Shown here piece by piece: positions 21,090 to 30,857 of a DNA stretch of 64,000 nt. The number at the start of each line of letters is the position of its first letter. The stretch's first letter is position 1. Under the pieces are notes generated by a model that saw only the letters and a program-made list of their open reading frames with translations, did no database searches and was not told where the DNA came from. Position numbers and translations under genes: made by a program. Source of the stretch: Macrothele yani (taxonomy: Eukaryota > Arthropoda > Arachnida > Araneae > Macrothelidae); the NCBI GenBank assembly GCA_039090855.1, contig CM077034.1, forward strand, positions 9,192,984 to 9,256,983, read 5' to 3'.

Positions 21090-22264
21090 TTGACGGACTT
21101 TCAACGTGAGATGATTGTAGGAGCTCGGAGCCATGGAGCGAGTGTCACCGAAACCGCCGCATTCGTGAAATGTTCCAGAGCAGCTGTTGTTAAAGTGTTT
21201 AAAGACTGGACTGTCTGCCAAAAAAACTGGGTCTCTACGTGCAACGTGTGGTCGTCATCGCAGCAAATTACATACCATCTTAATCAAGGATCGCCTCAAA
21301 TGATCTCTGCACGCACTGTTCGCCGTACACTGCATCGGATGCAATATGGTAGCCGAAGGCCTGTTCGAACACCTTTGCTTACTGCAGTTAACAAGAGAAA
21401 ACGTCTCCAGTTCGCAGAGGAGCACAAGGCTTGGACAGTCGATAATTGGAAACAAATTATGTGGTCCGATGAATCACGTTTTTAGTTGCACCATGCCGAT
21501 GGCCGAGTGAGAATTTGGCGGAAACAGCACGAAAGCATGGACCGTAAATGCATTGCTACAACCCTTCAAGCTGGTGGAGGCAACGTTATGGCTTGGGAAC
21601 TGTTTTCCTGGCATATTTTGTGCCCTTTAATTCTTGTCTGACTGGTACTTCATATCTAAACATCGTTGCGGACCAAATGCACTCTGTCATGTAGATGGTT
21701 TATCCCAATGGCGTTGTTCGCCCCGGTGGCGCAGTGGTCTAAGCGATGGTCTCTGATCATTCGTCCGAACAGGGTCCGGGTTCGAATCCCGGTGAGGCAT
21801 AGATGTTGTGTTTGTCTTACGGCACTGGCTCTCTCCCTTCCCTGGAACCAGTGACCCTAAATTAGGGACGGGCGACTGCTTATAGCCCATTGAGTTGCTC
21901 ACGGTGGTCGTTAAACCTCCAATAAAAAAAAATCAATGGCGATGGCTACTTTCAACAAGATAATGCGTCCTGCCATAGTGCTCGTATTGTACAGGATTGG
22001 TTTCAGGAACATGCCAGTGAGTTTACTTTGCTTAGGTGGCCCCCACAATCTCCAGATCTCAACCACATTGGGAATTTGTAGGATGAAGTTGAACGAGCCA
22101 TCAGAGAGCTGGATCCACTACCCTGCAAAATCACACTCCCGGAAAGGGCTATTCATCAAGCATGGTCTCAGATTCCACAAACCACCTATCAACATCTCGT
22201 GGAGTCCATGCCACGAAGAATCGACGCAGTATTAAAGGCAAAAGGTGGCCCAACGAAGTACTGA
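21090..22264 (+). pseudogene. Tc1-like transposase, disrupted
   Basis: The frame begins near an ATG at 21071 and reads DFQREMIVGARSHGASVTE, AAVVKVFKDWTV, TVRRTLHRMQYGSRRP and SDESRF (first catalytic Asp), then meets TAG at 21483-21485. A linker segment near 21240-21255 is deleted relative to the copy at 42353. After the stop come DGRVRIWRKQHESMD, a frameshift, the SINE-1 insertion, FQQDNAS-like and HIGNL sequence, and the C-terminus MPRRIDAVLKAKGGPTKY ending at TGA (22262-22264). It cannot give a functional enzyme. Confidence 0.87.
21714..21933 (+). mobile_element. SINE-1 copy with 8-bp target duplication
   Basis: CAATGGCG flanks the insertion (21706-21713 and 21934-21941). The order is tRNA-like head (GCCCCGGTGGCGCAGTGG, then GGTTCGAATCCCGG), one 135-bp body, then an A-run. 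It interrupts the Tc1 transposase between the YPNG and FQQDNA coding blocks. The body is close to the array consensus, so the insertion is comparatively recent. Confidence 0.93.
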
Positions 22265-22454
22265 GGGGGTGGTCATAATAAAGTGGCCACTCAGTGTATA
22301 GTGTACTATGAACTTACCCTACGCCACCGTTCGGTCTCCAGGCGTGCTCACTTCTCTAGTTTGAGGGTGGTCAAACAGGAAAAGCTCATGGGTGTATTTT
22401 CTGGTATGGATTTTTATTTATTTATTTATATATAGTTTGACAGATTGCATTACT

Positions 22455-22675
22455 GACTTTGCTTTTTTGTTTGGAAGTTTAGCAACCACAGCGACAACTC
22501 AACTGGCTATTAGCAGTCGTCCGTACCTGATTTAGGGCCACTGGTTACAGGGAAGGGTGAGAGCCAATGTCGCAAGAGAAACACACAATCCAAGCCTCAC
22601 CTGGGAATCGGACCCGTACCCATCTTGGACGAATGCTTAGAAACCAGCTCCATGTACGGCTCAATTACCGAGGCT
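22455..22675 (-). mobile_element. SINE-1 copy, heavily diverged
   Basis: GGAAGTTTAGCAACCACAGC at 22470 onward, followed by CTGATTTAGGGCCACTGGTT and a head remnant GGGAATCGGACCCGTACCC, matches SINE-1 with many substitutions. It is clearly older than the other copies. Confidence 0.7.
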
Positions 22676-23040
22676 TTGGAAAGGAATCTTGTTCAGAAAT
22701 TCTCGTGTGAATACTTCCATTGAATATAAAGGACATTGGCAGGGCCGGTTCGTCATTAGAGGCCAGAGGAGCCGGGCCCCACCTAAAAATTTCTATTTTT
22801 AGAAATAATTTTTTTTTTTTGCCCTGATTCTTATTCTCTCTCTTATAAACCTTTCCCTTCAAAAACCATTACCTAAGGGAAAAGTTTCCTTCAAAACGGA
22901 AAAACTATTCCCTGAGGAAAAAGATCACGTTCAGAGTGTGAGAGGTTATTGGGGCCAGTTCCAACAGGCCCCAGTAACATCACTACGCAAGCGAAGAGGA
23001 GACGATTTCCTCCCCGTCTCATTCAGTATGAAGACCTACA
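22676..23040. other. Unclassified, includes a GGGCC-rich dispersed-repeat-like stretch
   Basis: Bases 22738-22790 (CAGGGCCGGTTCGTCATTAG onward) resemble 2850-2945. No gene recognised. Confidence 0.35.
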
Positions 23041-23042
23041 TA

Positions 23043-24531
23043 CACTGGCGGACAATTGCTAAGGACGGATGACAATAGCAACGATAGCAACCATAAAATG
23101 GAAGGCAGGAAAATGTGGAAATTAGCATAAGTGCGGGATACAGTAAGACGTGTTGTGCGTATGCAAATTTTGGATTGCCGAACTTGTTCGTGACGTCATA
23201 GCGCTGATAAGAGATATAAAGGATTTGACGCGTATTGACCGTTGTTGTTCAAACGCAAAGTTGAAAGGGAAAGAATCAATTGACGAACTTGCAATTTTCA
23301 GTATGTCTTCCCGACATCACCTAGATGATTTGACGCGTGGCCGTATTATTGGCAAGATTGAAGAAGGGCGAAAAATAACAGATGTTGCCAGGGAGTTCGA
23401 CGTCAGCCACAGTGTTGTTTCAAGGCTTTGGAAATCATTTCAAACAAATGGAGAGTGTAGCAAACGTCACGGGGGAGGTCGTGTTCGCAATACGACACCT
23501 GCAGAAGATCGGTACATAGTGCTATCAACAAAAAGACACCGGCGCAGCACAGCTAGTGAGGTAGCAAATCAGTTTATGGCTGCTACTGGCAAGCGGATCT
23601 CCCGAAAAACTGTCGCCAGACGTTTGCATGAAGGAGGACTATACGCCCGCCGTCCTGTTGTGTGCATCCCATTGTCCAGACGTCACCGTACCGCCCGATT
23701 GCAATGGTGCCATCAACATCGCAATTGGACTGATAACGACTGGTCTGCTGTCCTCTTCTCAGATGAGAGTAGATACAGTCTATCGTCTGATTGTCGACGA
23801 CAACTGATCTGGCGTGATAGTGGTACTGCATATTGTCCAGCAAACATACAGGAAAGGGACCGATATCTGACATGTAGTGTCACGGTATGGGCTGGCATCA
23901 TGATCAATGTCCGTACGTCCCTCTATGTGCTTCCAACTGGGACTATGACTGGCCAACGACACATTAATGATGTTCTGCTACCGCATGTTCGCATGTTCCG
24001 TGGTGCTGTCGGTGATAGATTCATTTTCAGGAGTGTCTTGAGAGCGAGGATATTGAACGCCTCGTATGGCCAGCACGTTGTCCCATTGAAAATGTGTGGG
24101 ATGCTTTGGGGAGGAGTATTGCTGGTCGCCAATGCCCTCCAATAAACAAGGACGCCCTCATCCGTGCACTGACAGAGGAATGGGATAAATTACCCCAACA
24201 GCTGCTTGATAATGTTGCGCAAAGCATGACACGACGTGTGGAATCTTGCATCGCCCTCCATGGTGGCCATATCCCGTATTGACATCTTACGCCGGAACGC
24301 CTGCGGACGGTAATTGCATTTTTTTCACGTTTACGTATTCTGCACAAAATGGCCTGTTTGTCCCTTGAACACGTTCCAAAGCCTTCAGGATTTCAGAGCA
24401 CAATAAATTGTCTTTCTTGTAATGTCCTGGCATTCTGACATTATTTTATTTCACTTGGCATCCAACCACACTTACTTTTTTATGCGCTATATAGCCGTTT
24501 ATGATCCGTCCTTAACAATTGTCCAGCAGTG
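23043..24531 (+). mobile_element. Near-complete Tc1-like element
   Basis: Terminal inverted repeats CACTGGCGGACAATTGCTAA (left) and the complement of CACTGCTGGACAATTGTTAA (right) are flanked by TA at 23041-23042 and 24532-24533. The similarity continues into GGACGGAT. Length is about 1.49 kb, within the usual Tc1 range. It is the most complete transposon in the window and lies inside the proposed 23-kb intron. Confidence 0.92.
23303..24282 (+). pseudogene. Tc1-like transposase with a short deletion removing the second catalytic Asp
   Basis: From ATG 23303 the frame is open through MSSRHHLDDLTRGRIIG, the helix-turn-helix (AREFDVSHSVVSRLWK), GRISRKTVARRLHE-like sequence and LFSDESRY (first Asp), VTVWAGI, up to VGDRFIF near 24030. 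The next block, which in relatives carries the DNAPCH motif, is absent. The frame then shifts and resumes as LESEDIERLVW, CPIENVWDALGR (third acidic residue) and ends HGGHIPY at TGA 24280-24282. Total visible length is about 327 residues against roughly 340 for relatives. The simplest reading is one small out-of-frame deletion. Confidence 0.9.
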
Positions 24532-24533
24532 TA

Positions 24534-25874
24534 CAACACTGCCTTAACGCGTGTGCAAAAAGAGCTGTGGGGCCAGATCTATCTGGCCTTGCGCTAATTT
24601 GATTGGCCAGGAGAGTATCCATTTCCTTAACGCCGTGGTTTGACAGAGAAGCTTACCCCGACCAAGCCAACAAAATCAAGGGTGGCGGAAGATTTTCAAA
24701 TGCCGGAGCAAAGTTCAGTTAGTTGTTTTTTCTGTGTGTGTCTCTCTCGGTGATGTGTTGTTCCTTTGTGTCGTGACTTTTTTGCTTGTCGATTACAATG
24801 AATGGAGTGGATATTTTGTTAAAATCTCCGTTCTTTGCTTTAAATCTGGAAGAAAAGCTTCACTTAAAAAAACTCAGTGCTTATCACCCCAAGAATGTTT
24901 AGTTTGAGCTTCACTTAAAAAAAAAAAAAAAAAAAACAGTGATCACCAATCCAAGAATTTGAGTCGAAAAGCTTCACTTAAAAAAACTCTGTGCTTATCA
25001 GCCTAAGAATTTGAGTTTCCAAGAGTATGAAGTTTACAAAGCGCTTTGCAGAACTAATTTCAGTTTTAACTGAGAGGATTTTCTATGTTAAAAATAAATA
25101 AATAAATGAGAAAACCTGTAAGTATAATTTGCATATGAGTACATATATGTTTTTAGGTTTCACAAGTTCTTTAAAAAAAAAGGTTTAACCTTTCAAGTAA
25201 TGCAAATGGTAGTATTGTACTCATTCTATATGGGACGAAATTCATGAAACGTTCCCTCCCTGAATATATTTGGAGTTATTATTTTTTCACTACATTTTGT
25301 TATCCTGTGAATCCTGTGATTATTCCTCAATTGAGAAATCTGAAGAAACACAAAGCACAACTAACATAAATTAATGATCATATGTTTTAAGGTAAAAATT
25401 TTATTCAAGGAGTTTTAACATTTTTCTGTTAATAGTTATGCATTCTATTGTGAGGAAGTTTTTTTCATGTGCAATACAATAGTTGACACATTCCTACCTG
25501 ATTTGGGCATTATTGTGAGTCAAGGGGTAAACAGAGGCACAGTAAAGGAATATTGGGGGTAGGGTGGGGGTCTAAATAGTTGGCTTAATAATGACAGTTT
25601 TTTTTATTTCATTGTTTGACTTCGGCTACGGGCTCCACCTGTTTCAGTTGCCACGAGCCGCCACTGGACATTGGGAATTTTCAATAAAGCGCTGTTTCTC
25701 CTTATCGACGATTTCCTTCCTTTCAAAAAATTAATTTTGAAACAATTTTGTGCACCGGAAAGGATTCAGAAGACGCTGACATTACACCCGAGAATTCTTC
25801 GCGACCTTTCTTGTTTTAGATTTTGAAGCAGTGCCTTGTAAACTAATAGCAATTATGTTTTTTTTTCTTTAAAG
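24534..25874 (+). other. Proposed intron, AT-rich, with a possible hAT/ZMYM-like remnant
   Basis: Bases 24798-24902 code for a 34-residue peptide beginning MNGVDILLKSPFFALNLEEK. It resembles the start of ZMYM1-like hAT transposases, and two partial copies of its second half follow (to about 25015). Near 25615-25675 the complement contains CAGTGGCGGCTCGTGG, a sequence like hAT-type ends. The rest is AT-rich with no further coding signal. Confidence 0.35.
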
Positions 25875-25969
25875 GTTCCTAAGCGAGAGTTCTATAAATA
25901 TGAAAACACCGCAAGTTTGAAGGAATTAATTGAACTAGGACCCGAACGGAATACGTTTCTACAAACGAA
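25875..25969 (+). CDS. Candidate internal exon B of the same host gene
   Basis: The 95-nt block follows a long T-rich acceptor (TTTTTTTCTTTAAAG, then G) and ends at GAA before the consensus donor GTAAGT. It is open in phase 0, which is what exon A requires, and ends with two extra bases (phase 2). The peptide reads VPKREFYKYENTASLKELIE, then LGPERNTFLQT. Chelicerate or insect DEG/ENaC channels often have a LIELG-like helix in the equivalent extracellular region; this is recollection, not a search. The exon is surrounded by AT-rich intron-like DNA, in contrast to its own balanced composition. Confidence 0.5.
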
Positions 25970-27356
25970 GTAAGTACTCGTCCCATTAAATGACTGTAAA
26001 GTTTCTTCTTTCCTCATTCATCCATATGCACATGCAGCATTTATGTAATCTAGTTCGTTTTTCTGTATGTGCAACCTTCCGTGGGGCGCCGCTACGTTTT
26101 TGATCGCTAACATCAAAATCACCTGCTTTAAACCGACTACGTAAATGCGCTCAACCTAAGAATCTCCTGTATATCTCTATGGGGGAAATCGCGATTTTGA
26201 ACGGGTTTTTCGAACCCTTACTCTATCCATACAGGCATGAAAAAAATTGAGGCTGAAATATTCATTCCCATAATAAAAAAAATTCCAGAAAAAACAGGAA
26301 AATATGTGTTGGTATTTCTTTAAAACAAGTTAGTAAAATCATGCAATGCATTGATTATGATACGCTTTCCAACATACCAGAAATCATTACTCAAGTTATG
26401 AGAATTATGGCTGTGGAATAAATCTCGGTCCTGTACCCTGACCTTTGATCCCATTTCGATGATATTCAACAGAACCGGTTCGTTATACCTCCGAAATAAC
26501 ATGATAAACCTTTGTCGCAATCGAAGCATTTTTACGTAAGTAATGATGCAAAACGGCTATGGAATAGATCCCGCACCTGTGTCCTAACCTTTGACCCCAT
26601 TTCGCCCATTTTCAACAGAATTCGTCCCCAGGCAGGCCCCTACAACATACTAACATTTTATCCAAATCGAAGCATTTTTACGTAAGTTATGACGCATAAT
26701 GGCGATGGAAGTGATTCCGCTCCTATGTCGTGACCTTTGACCCCATTTCGCCCATTTTCAATAGGGTTTGTCGCCAGGTGGTCCCCTACCACATACTAAA
26801 ACTTCATCGAAATCGATCCTTTTTTACGTTAGTTATGGCGCATAAGAGCAGTGGAATGGATCCCGCTCCTATGTACTAACCTTTGACCCCAATTGGTTCA
26901 TTTTAAACGGGGTTCCTTCCCAGGTGATCCCCTACCAGATACTAAAATTTCATCGAAATCGAACGATTTTTACGCGAGTCATCGTGCGGACGGACATACG
27001 CACACAACGCGTGACGTAATGAGGCAGATGGAAATCGCGACCATCTGCTCGCCGCAAGAGTGTGACGTCATAAAACTTTAATAGGATCCACACACAACGC
27101 GTGACGTAATGAGACCGACGGCGTGACCGCGCGCCAACATTCTCAAAAGCGAGATTGTGATGTCATAAGATTTCTAAGCATTGGTAACGTTAATGGAACG
27201 ACGCCATTCCAATAAAAACGTTATAATTCGGGGTGGGTATTTAACCCACTAAACGAATTCTCCTAAAGTCGAGATCAAGCTAAATCGATTTCTAGTACCA
27301 GAAAACTGTAGGTTAACGACTTTCATCAAAATTCTTAAAGCTGTTTTCAAAATAAA

Positions 27357-27380
27357 ATGTACATACATACATACATACAA
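27357..27380. repeat. (ACAT)n microsatellite
   Basis: About six ACAT units lie just left of the MITE. Confidence 0.9.
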
Positions 27381-27395
27381 GAATTGCTACTTTAA

Positions 27396-27832
27396 AGTGG
27401 GCGTCAAGTAATTTTGCTTCCTATACTTCCAATGGAAAACTTCTGTACACATTTTCTTCACAAACAATGCGTTTCCAAGGATGAAAATTTGAACATCCAT
27501 TAAGATAGCTTCATTTCATAACTTGGAATACTTAATATTTTCTAAACCGTAACCGAAATTATGCAATCCAATATTTATTTGTCCACTGACGTCATCAAAG
27601 CGCAGATCGCGCCATCTTTTTTCTGGTTTCAACACCACCAAAGGAAACGTTATTGTTTTTTAATATAATTATTCTTATGTTTTACAAATAGTTAAGTATT
27701 CCAAGTTATAGTATGAAGTTATTTTAATTGATGTTCAAATTTCCATCCTTCGGAACACACTAATTGTGAAAGAAATGTGTACAAAAGGTTTTCCATTGGA
27801 AATATAGGAAGCAAAATTACTTGACGTCCACC
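27396..27832. mobile_element. Foldback MITE flanked by TTAA
   Basis: TTAA occurs at 27392-27395 and 27833-27836. The ends AGTGGGCGTCAAGTAATTTT and the complement of the right end (GGTGGACGTCAAGTAATTTT) match, and similarity continues with gaps for roughly 150 bp per arm (GCTTCCTATA, CCAATGGAAAAC, ACACATTT, CCAAGTTAT). The central part (about 27590-27660) is unpaired and contains TGACGTCA and GCGCCATCT. A TTAA target is characteristic of piggyBac-type transposition, but no transposase is present. Confidence 0.78.
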
Positions 27833-28150
27833 TTAATAGTGTGGGATAAGGGCGATGGAATTAATCCCGATCCTATGTCCTGACCTTTGATTCCATTTGT
27901 CCCATTTTCAATAGGGTTACTCTCCAGGTGGTCCCCTTCCACATACTATAATTTCATCGAAATCGAACCATTTTTACGTACCTTATGACGCATAAGGGCA
28001 ATGGAATGCATCCCGCTTCTATGTCCTGACCTTTGACTCCACTTCACCCATTTTCAATAGGGTTCGTCCCCAGGTGGCCCTCTACCACATACTAAACTTT
28101 CATTGAAATCGAACCATATTTACGCAAGTTATGACGCACAAGGACAATTG

Positions 28151-28371
28151 CCGCCCCAGTGGCGCAGTGGTCTAAGCGATGGCCTCTGTTCATTCGTCCG
28201 AAAGGGGTCCGGGTTCTAATCCCGGTGAGGCATGGATGTTGTGTTTGTCTTACGGCACTGGCTCTCTCCCTTCCCTGGAACCAGTGGCCCTAAATTAGGG
28301 ACGGGCGACTGCTTATAGCCCATTGAGTTGCTCACGGTGGTCGTTAAACCTCCAACCAAAAAAAAAAAAAA
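28151..28371 (+). mobile_element. SINE-1 copy with 11-bp target duplication
   Basis: AAGGACAATTG flanks it (28140-28150 and 28372-28382). It has one head starting CCGCCCCAGTGGCGCAGTGG, one body and an A-run of about 16. Box B is GGTTCTAATCCCGG, one base off consensus. It sits inside the 145-bp-type field. Confidence 0.93.
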
Positions 28372-28665
28372 AAGGACAATTGAATGAATTGCGCTCTTAT
28401 GTCGTGACCGTTGACCCACTTCACCCATTTTCAATAGGGTTCGTCCCCTGGCGGTCCCCTACTACATACTAAAATTTCATCGAAATCGAACCATTTTTAC
28501 GTGAGTTATCGTGCCGACAGACGGACAGACGGACGGAAAGAGCTGGAGCATATACGCTTCTTCAACCTACGGTTGGAAAGCGTAAAAAATGAACAAAATA
28601 ATGATTTTTTGAGCGGAAGTGCATAGTGCGCATGGTTACTTACTGTCCATGTGCAAGTAACCATG

Positions 28666-29294
28666 TTTTTTTTTTTTTTTTATTGGAGGTTTAACGACTA
28701 CCGTGAGCAACTGAATGGGCTATAAGCAGTCGCCCGTCCCTAATTTAGGGTCACTGGTTCCAGGGAAGGGAGAGAGCCAGTGCCGTAAGACAAACACAAC
28801 ATCCATTCATTCATTGATTGGAGGTTTAACGACCACCGTGAGCAACTCAATGAGCTATAAGCAGTCACCCGTTCCTAATTTAGGGTCACTGGTTCCAGGG
28901 AAGGGAGAGAGCCAGTGCCGTAAGACAAACACAACATCCATTCATTCATTGATTGGAGGTTTAACGACCACCGTGAGCAACTCAATGGGCTATAAGCAGT
29001 CGCCCGTCCCTAATTTAGGGTCACTGGTTCCAGGGAAGGGAGAGAGCCAGTGCCGTAAGACAAACACAACATCCATTCATTGATTGATTGGAGGTTTAAC
29101 GACCACCGTGAGCAACTCAATGGGCTATAAGCAGTCGCCCGTCCCTAATTTATTGTCACTGGTTGCAGGGAAGGGAGAGAGCCAGTGCCGTAAGACAAAC
29201 GCAACATCCATGCCTCACCGGGATTCGAACCAGAACCCCTTACGGACGAATGATCAGAGGCCAGCGCCTTAGACCACTGCGCCACCGGGGCGGT
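28666..29294 (-). mobile_element. SINE-1 with 4 tandem bodies and 9-bp target duplication
   Basis: GTAACCATG flanks both sides (28657-28665 and 29295-29303). Four 135-bp bodies (GAGGTTTAACGAC at 28686, 28821, 28956, 29091) precede a single tRNA-like head at the right. It is a small version of the 25-copy element at 17264-20725, inserted at an unrelated site. Confidence 0.93.
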
Positions 29295-29303
29295 GTAACC
29301 ATG

Positions 29304-29616
29304 TTTAAAATATAACCAAAAGCCTAATGTTACGAAATAAGAAGTTCGAAATATTCCTTCTTTCCATCCATCGTTTGAATGAGCTAAGCAAATCTGCTTA
29401 AGCAAAACCCCCTGGAGAGAAAGCCCCAGCGCGCGAACTACGAAGGGGTGTGACATCACGGTCAAAGGGCCATCGCAATCCCACTCTCCAGAGAGGTCAA
29501 AGGGCAAACGTAAAGGGAATCCCGATATTAGCTGCTTTATACAACATGCTTGGAAAATATTGAGTGCCTTTATATAGATCTAATTACAAAGCACATCCAA
29601 AAACCATTGTTTTCAG
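29304..29616 (+). other. Proposed intron, no feature seen
   Basis: Moderately AT-rich single-copy-looking sequence between the SINE and exon C; nothing recognised. Confidence 0.4.
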
Positions 29617-29695
29617 CTTTCCTAAAAATGAAAGCTTTCGAAGGCGGATTTCTTCCGTACCAATGAAGAATTTTGAACCCACCATGAATTCAAAG
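29617..29695 (+). CDS. Candidate internal exon C of the same host gene
   Basis: The 79-nt block follows the acceptor CCATTGTTTTCAG and ends at AAG before GTTAGT. Its first base completes the codon left open by exon B (AA plus C, Asn), after which 26 codons are open: FPKNESFRRRISSVPMKNFE, then PTMNSK. It ends in phase 0. One N-glycosylation sequon (NES) fits an extracellular segment. The donor is weaker than the other two. No convincing next exon was found downstream in this window. Confidence 0.45.
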
Positions 29696-30857
29696 GTTAG
29701 TTAAGTTTTCATGACAGCATTTTCTGCTTTCGTTGTAAATACAATTATAATTTAGTGAATTGTTACTCGTTTTTTTTTTGTTTTTTTATTGACGGAGTAA
29801 AATTTAAATTTCCGATTATCAGCTCATTATTTATTGTCGTTTAAATAATGGTATTAATTACCATTCAACATTTCATTTCCAGAAAGTAATAGTTATTTTT
29901 CTTTACAAAATTTGTAGTTAGTAGTGTTCAGATTGAGAGGAAAAAAAAAAAAAAGATGTATAAATATATTACGCATCAAGTACTAAGGTTAACCAGGCAA
30001 AGAAACTGGCAATAAATTATTACGTTATTTATTAATCAACATTTCATTTCCGTAAAACAAATGTCATTTTTCTTCATAAAATTGCTGTGTATCAGAGTCC
30101 TAATTAAAACAAGAATTCGCACGAAATGTACAGAACTACTTGATGCGCTGATAATTATCAGCGCATCAAGTAGTTCTGTACATTTCGAAGGCTAGCCCAA
30201 AGAAAAGCTTATTGGAATGTCCAACAAATTTATCCGAAAGTCTGGAATTAATATATTCCATGTTCATTTGACAAAGAACTTTTTCCTGAATGATTTTTAT
30301 TTATATTTTTTTTACCTTTTAGAAATAGTTGCAAGTTTGAGCACACATCTTACCGTATTTTCAGTAAATCGGAAATTTTGCTTTCGCGCTCGTTATCTAA
30401 TTACGGAAAAGTCTTTTCTTTTTTCTTTCATTTTAATAAATCGAACGCGAAGGGAATTTCTAAAAGTTTTAAGTGAAATGATTATGTTCATACAGTCCTA
30501 CCAATTTGCCATTAACGCACTTCAAAAGATCGTAGTTGCAAAAATGCTTAACGTAAAATGATGGGCTTTTCACGTTATGCGTGAAAAAAATTATTTTTTT
30601 GCTCCTTTAGTAAAATTGAAAACTAAAGGAAAATTTTCATGAAATCATTTCCCAGCACAAGAGCAAAACTTTGGAATTCCCCGATTTACGGATATCATTG
30701 CTGGAAACTGGAAAAAAAAAATGAAAGCTAAGGATGTAATCTTTTGATGTTATCTAAGGACAAAAAATAAAGAGAGAAAAAACGGTCGATTTATTGTTGT
30801 AGGCGCAAATTGTCTAGTACCACACTCGAGAAATTATTTCTCTTCGTAAACACCGCG
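29696..30857 (+). other. AT-rich single-copy-looking sequence
   Basis: Poly-T and poly-A runs and no coding evidence. An open frame at 30217-30561 (114 codons) is AT-driven, with no domain. The notable item is the perfect palindrome at 30122-30187. Confidence 0.5.
30122..30187. repeat. Perfect 66-bp palindrome
   Basis: The left arm CGAAATGTACAGAACTACTT and onward to GATAA at 30154 is exactly complementary to the right arm, TTATC to CATTTCG at 30187. There is no spacer and no mismatch over 33 bp per arm. Confidence 0.97.

Larger units (their letters stand above)
20921..22298 (+). mobile_element. Tc1-like element with inverted repeats, carrying a SINE-1
   Basis: Ends are TACACTGAGTGGCCACTTTA at 20921 and its complement ending at 22298, and the match extends through TTATGACCACC. 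TA is present on both sides. A second copy of the family lies inverted at 42353-43548. Without the SINE-1 at 21714-21933 the element would be about 1.15 kb, slightly short for Tc1 because parts of the gene are deleted. Confidence 0.92.
11475..22397 (-). mobile_element. Outer Tc1-like element carrying nested insertions
   Basis: Transposase fragments of one Tc1 family run N- to C-terminal on the minus strand at 20918-20738, 17251-17086 and 12215-11500. They are separated by a SINE-2 array and an expanded SINE-1. Candidate ends are TACACAGATGAGTTATTACA (from 11475) and the complement of a 22362-22397 sequence reading TACACCCATGAGCTTTTCCT. Both continue into TGACCAC. A second Tc1 (20921-22298) sits in the 5' leader. 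Fragment order and orientation support one original element of roughly 1.2 kb stretched to 10.9 kb; the inverted-repeat match is imperfect. Confidence 0.62.
26350..28590 (-). repeat. 145-bp-type repeat field, minus orientation, diverged, with insertions
   Basis: The left end (TACGCTTTCCAACATACC, about 26360) is the complement of the right end of the 1243-2452 array, and the right end is GGTTGGAAAGCGTA (about 28573-28586). Units of about 145 bp repeat CCTATGTCCTGACCTTTGAC, then CCCATTTTCAATAGGGTT, CATCGAAATCGAACC and TTTTTACG. DR1-type TGACCTTTGACCCC or variants recur. A MITE (27396-27832) and a SINE-1 (28151-28371) interrupt the field, and 26983-27115 holds two copies of CACACAACGCGTGACGTAAT. 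Copies are far more diverged than at 1243-2452. Confidence 0.8.

Noticed and set aside
28540..28590. Helitron 3' end with hairpin
   Set aside because: ACGCTTCTTCAACC and GGTTGGAAAGCGT can pair, but there is no CTRR end or 5' TC. The GTTGGAAAGCGTA word appears at both ends in inverted orientation.
30217..30561. A 114-codon ORF in AT-rich DNA as a gene or further exon
   Set aside because: Phe/Leu/Ile-rich composition follows from AT content. Acceptor-like sites inside it (TTTTAG and TTTCAG) are followed by stops in the phase required after exon C.
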